From Actinomycetes bacterium (lineage in GTDB: Bacteria; Actinomycetota; Actinomycetes; Actinomycetales; Dermatophilaceae), in the NCBI GenBank assembly GCA_023451855.1, contig JAEXXY010000319.1, forward strand, positions 1 to 8,286: a stretch of 8,286 nt of DNA. Direction: 5' to 3'. The position numbers and the translations under genes are program-made. Positions 7,191-8,286 of the stretch are shown one piece after another (within the stretch, counting starts at the first letter, position 1; each line of letters begins with the position of its first letter). The notes beneath the pieces are model-generated. The model was not told the DNA's origin. It searched no databases and saw only the letters and a program-made list of their open reading frames with translations.

Positions 7191-7224
7191 CGGGGCGGCG
7201 AGGGGACGACACCTCGCCGCCCCG
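7191..7224. terminator. Perfect 13-bp stem-loop, terminator-like
   Basis: CGGGGCGGCGAGG (7191-7203) is perfectly complementary to CCTCGCCGCCCCG (7212-7224) across an 8-nt loop. It is the strongest perfect hairpin in the window. It lies 285 nt past cysA and 241 nt before rrf2, and a smaller GCTCC/GGAGC hairpin stands just upstream (about 7175-7187). There is only a short T-poor tail (GTTCCGT), so it is a terminator-like structure rather than a proven terminator. It could insulate rrf2 from readthrough of the sulfate operon, or end a small RNA made from the upstream gap. Confidence 0.55.
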
Positions 7225-7330
7225 TTCCGTCGCTCGCGCCGCTCCCCCGCGCGTTCCTCGCGCGTCCCGCATGGGCGGGTCCCGGCAGCCATCTCCACTC
7301 ATGCGTGTCCATCCGCGCCTTCGCCTGCTT

Positions 7331-7352
7331 GTCACGCCTGAAGGTCACGCCT
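7331..7352 (+). repeat. Perfect 9-bp direct repeat, 13-bp period
   Basis: GTCACGCCT occurs at 7331-7339 and again at 7344-7352, separated by GAAG. It lies 114 nt before the rrf2 start. The function is unknown; tandem regulator half-sites are one possibility, chance another. Confidence 0.45.
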
Positions 7353-7375
7353 TGGCCCCCGACTGCCTTCCGGTC

Positions 7376-7391
7376 CCCTCCTTCGGGGGGG
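7376..7391 (+). other. Small hairpin with TTCG tetraloop
   Basis: CCCTCC-TTCG-GGGGGG forms 6 pairs (one G-U) closed by the very stable C(UUCG)G tetraloop when read as plus-strand RNA. It lies 75-90 nt before rrf2, upstream of the proposed leaderless promoter. It could be the 3' end of an upstream transcript, but no T-run follows. Confidence 0.4.
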
Positions 7392-7453
7392 TCCCCGCGC
7401 CGGCTCCGGTGCGGGTCCGGCCCCGCGTCCACCGGCGCCACCAGCCGCTGCGG

Positions 7454-7459
7454 CAGACT
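7454..7459 (+). promoter_or_regulatory. Candidate -10 element for leaderless rrf2 transcript
   Basis: CAGACT (a TANNNT-like variant) ends 6 nt before the GTG at 7466. No Shine-Dalgarno sequence is present in that interval, so a transcript beginning at or very near the start codon is plausible. No clear -35 is seen. Support is spacing only. Confidence 0.4.
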
Positions 7460-7465
7460 GGGCCG

Positions 7466-7930
7466 GTGGACATCTCTGCCCGGGTCGACTACGCCGTCAG
7501 GGCGATGCTCATCCTCAGCGACGCGGAGGCCGAAGGCTCCGGACCGGTGAGCATCGACAGCCTGGCCACCCGGCAGGACCTGCCCCGCAAGTTCCTCGAG
7601 GCGATCTTCGCCGACCTGCGCCGGGCCGGGCTCGTGCTCAGCCGCCGCGGGGCCCGAGGCGGCTACGTGCTCGGTCGCCCGGGCGAGGAGATCAGCGTGG
7701 GCGACGTCTTCCGAGCCGTCGACGGCCCTCTGGCCGAGGTGCGCGGACTGCGACCGCACGAGACCGAGTACCAGGGCGTTGCTGCTCACCTGCCGAGCCT
7801 GTGGGTCGCCGTCCGGGCCAGCCTGCGCGAGGTGCTCGACGGCACGTCGCTCGAGGCGCTGCGCACGGGTGACCTGTCCGATCGCGTCCGGCAGCTGCTC
7901 ACCGCACCCGACGCCTGGCGGAACCGCTGA
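7466..7930 (+). CDS. Rrf2-family winged-helix transcriptional regulator lacking cysteines
   Basis: 154 aa, a predicted dimeric DNA-binding repressor. The GTG at 7466 is chosen because it gives the classic Rrf2 start MDISARVDYAVRAML; the in-frame extension back to 7010 is unlike any protein. Domains: N-terminal helix with DYA (8-10), helix-turn-helix around 28-52 (VSIDSLATRQDLPRKFLEAI...), wing with SRRGARGGY (59-67), the family-typical ISVGDVFRAVDGPLA (76-90), then a dimerisation helix (about 106-128) and a variable tail. Length fits the family. There is no cysteine anywhere, including the 92-104 stretch where IscR and NsrR carry Fe-S ligands, so an Fe-S sensor role is unlikely. Rrf2 members without a cluster include CymR, which controls sulfur metabolism in Bacillus. 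Standing downstream of a sulfate importer in the same direction, this protein is a candidate sulfur regulator (inference). Family is certain; ligand and targets are unknown. Confidence 0.93.
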   Translation: MDISARVDYAVRAMLILSDAEAEGSGPVSIDSLATRQDLPRKFLEAIFADLRRAGLVLSRRGARGGYVLGRPGEEISVGDVFRAVDGPLAEVRGLRPHETEYQGVAAHLPSLWVAVRASLREVLDGTSLEALRTGDLSDRVRQLLTAPDAWRNR

Positions 7931-7945
7931 CGCGGCTTCGCCGCG
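7931..7945. terminator. Short perfect hairpin immediately after rrf2
   Basis: CGCGGC-TTC-GCCGCG starts directly after the rrf2 TGA: a 6-bp stem of only G-C pairs with a 3-nt loop. No T-run follows. It is a plausible weak terminator or 3'-end stabiliser. Confidence 0.4.
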
Positions 7946-7999
7946 CCTCTCCGAGCAGCACCACACGCAGGCCGCGTCCTCGGCGACCGACCCACGGAT

Positions 8000-8034
8000 G
8001 GGGCCGGCAACGGCCGCCCGTTCTGCGCGGCCCC
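8000..8034. terminator. Long near-palindromic stem-loop between convergent genes, candidate bidirectional terminator
   Basis: GGGGCCG (8000-8006), GC (8007-8008) and AACGG (8009-8013) pair with CCGTT (8018-8022), GC (8025-8026) and CGGCCCC (8028-8034). That is 14 pairs, a 4-nt loop and two small bulges on the right arm. It lies between rrf2 (plus, ending 7930) and the TadE-like gene (minus, ending 8119), where a shared terminator would be expected. Neither side shows a T-run. Confidence 0.55.
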
Positions 8035-8118
8035 GCCGGCCGACCGCGGAGATCCTCGTCAGCTGCGGACTCGCCCGCGCCTGCCCAGTGAGGTCAGCCC
8101 GACAGATCCGTCTACCGC

Positions 8119-8286
8119 TCAGCCGGGGCGGGCCGGCCCGGCACGGGACTGCGCCCGCGCGGGGTCCGGCCACACCGGCACCTCGACGCTGACACCGACC
8201 GTGACGTCCGCGCCGTGGAGCGAACAGCCCTCCAGCCGTGCCCCGTTGGCGCGAGCGACGGCAGCCGCGGCCGCGCAGGGCTGACC
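8119..8286 (-). CDS. TadE-like protein of the helicase/secretion neighborhood, C-terminal part only
   Basis: The last 55 codons and the TGA are visible; the gene starts beyond the right edge on the minus strand. The sequence runs through CAAAAAVARANGARLEGC, LHGADVTVGVSVEVPVW and ends ARAQSRAGPARPG. The pattern of a cysteine, an Ala-rich helix ending in AxANGARL, a second cysteine, a G-x-DVTV beta pair and a terminal RAGPA is what I recall of actinobacterial TadE-like secretion-neighborhood proteins (Rv3654c type). The hydrophobic N-terminal anchor expected for the family is outside the window. These small membrane or exported proteins accompany Tad-like pilus/secretion genes encoded further upstream on the same strand. 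The two visible Cys could form a disulfide outside the membrane (inference). Strand and frame are supported by strong third-position GC bias and the context of the DECH helicase nearby. Confidence 0.8.
   Translation of the reverse strand, partial: GQPCAAAAAVARANGARLEGCSLHGADVTVGVSVEVPVWPDPARAQSRAGPARPG

Larger units (their letters stand above)
6907..7465. other. 559-nt intergenic region without a convincing gene, rich in hairpins
   Basis: All six frames were considered. Open frames exist because of high GC, but their translations are low-complexity Arg/Pro/Gly sequence without the strong third-position GC bias of the neighbouring genes. Besides the hairpins listed separately, visible structure includes TCCAGC (6951-6956) facing GCTGGA (6985-6990) with inner CGG/CCG pairing, a stem 7027-7035/7043-7051 (9 pairs allowing two G-U) around the loop GCACGTG, CCCGC/GCGGG at 7266-7279, and a 9-bp direct repeat at 7331-7352. 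One frame carries two CxxC pairs (around 7009-7064), discussed in the findings. It may hold a small RNA, a decayed gene or the long regulatory region of the rrf2 gene; the sequence alone does not decide. Confidence 0.55.

Noticed and set aside
7010..7465. In-frame extension of the Rrf2 regulator by 152 codons
   Set aside because: The translation is not protein-like and crosses several perfect hairpins. The GTG at 7466 gives the canonical Rrf2 N-terminus.

Overview
The window is very GC-rich, with codons ending almost always in G or C. It has GTG starts, TGA stops, genes overlapping by 4 bases, and at least one apparently leaderless start. This points to a high-GC Actinomycetota, with a gene set like Micrococcales, Streptomyces or Mycobacterium relatives. 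I cannot name the genus.

Layout. (1) 1-92, minus: the 5' end of a BldG/RsbV-type anti-anti-sigma (STAS) gene running off the left edge. (2) 219-2621, plus: an 800-aa DECH-box superfamily II helicase with a C-terminal MZB/DUF1998 four-cysteine domain (SftH/MrfA clade; the 'helicase/secretion neighborhood' helicase of actinobacteria). It overlaps by 4 nt a 117-aa uncharacterised protein (2618-2971). (3) 3148-6906, plus: a complete sulfate ABC importer operon made of a lipoprotein binding protein, CysT, CysW and CysA. All junctions are 4-nt stop/start overlaps. An AT-richer promoter/operator region (about 3005-3055) precedes it and a hairpin follows its last stop. (4) 6907-7465: a 559-nt stretch with no convincing gene but several strong hairpins and a 9-bp direct repeat. 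(5) 7466-7930, plus: an Rrf2-family regulator with no cysteines, hence probably not an Fe-S sensor. (6) 7931-8118: convergent intergenic region with two hairpins. (7) 8119-8286, minus: the C-terminus of a TadE-like protein of the helicase/secretion neighborhood, running off the right edge.

How the parts fit. The two ends belong to one well-known actinobacterial neighbourhood: anti-anti-sigma gene, DECH helicase, and a Tad-like secretion/pilus cluster in the opposite orientation. Here a sulfate-import operon and an Rrf2 regulator sit between the helicase and the Tad-like genes. The most testable hypothesis is that the cysteine-free Rrf2 protein is a CymR-like sulfur regulator of the adjacent importer, acting at the inverted repeats around 3008-3050. 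The least understood gene is the 117-aa partner of the helicase, which has a basic tail and a beta-rich, possibly OB-fold-like, C-terminal half. I found no CRISPR, insertion sequence, phage gene, tRNA or rRNA.
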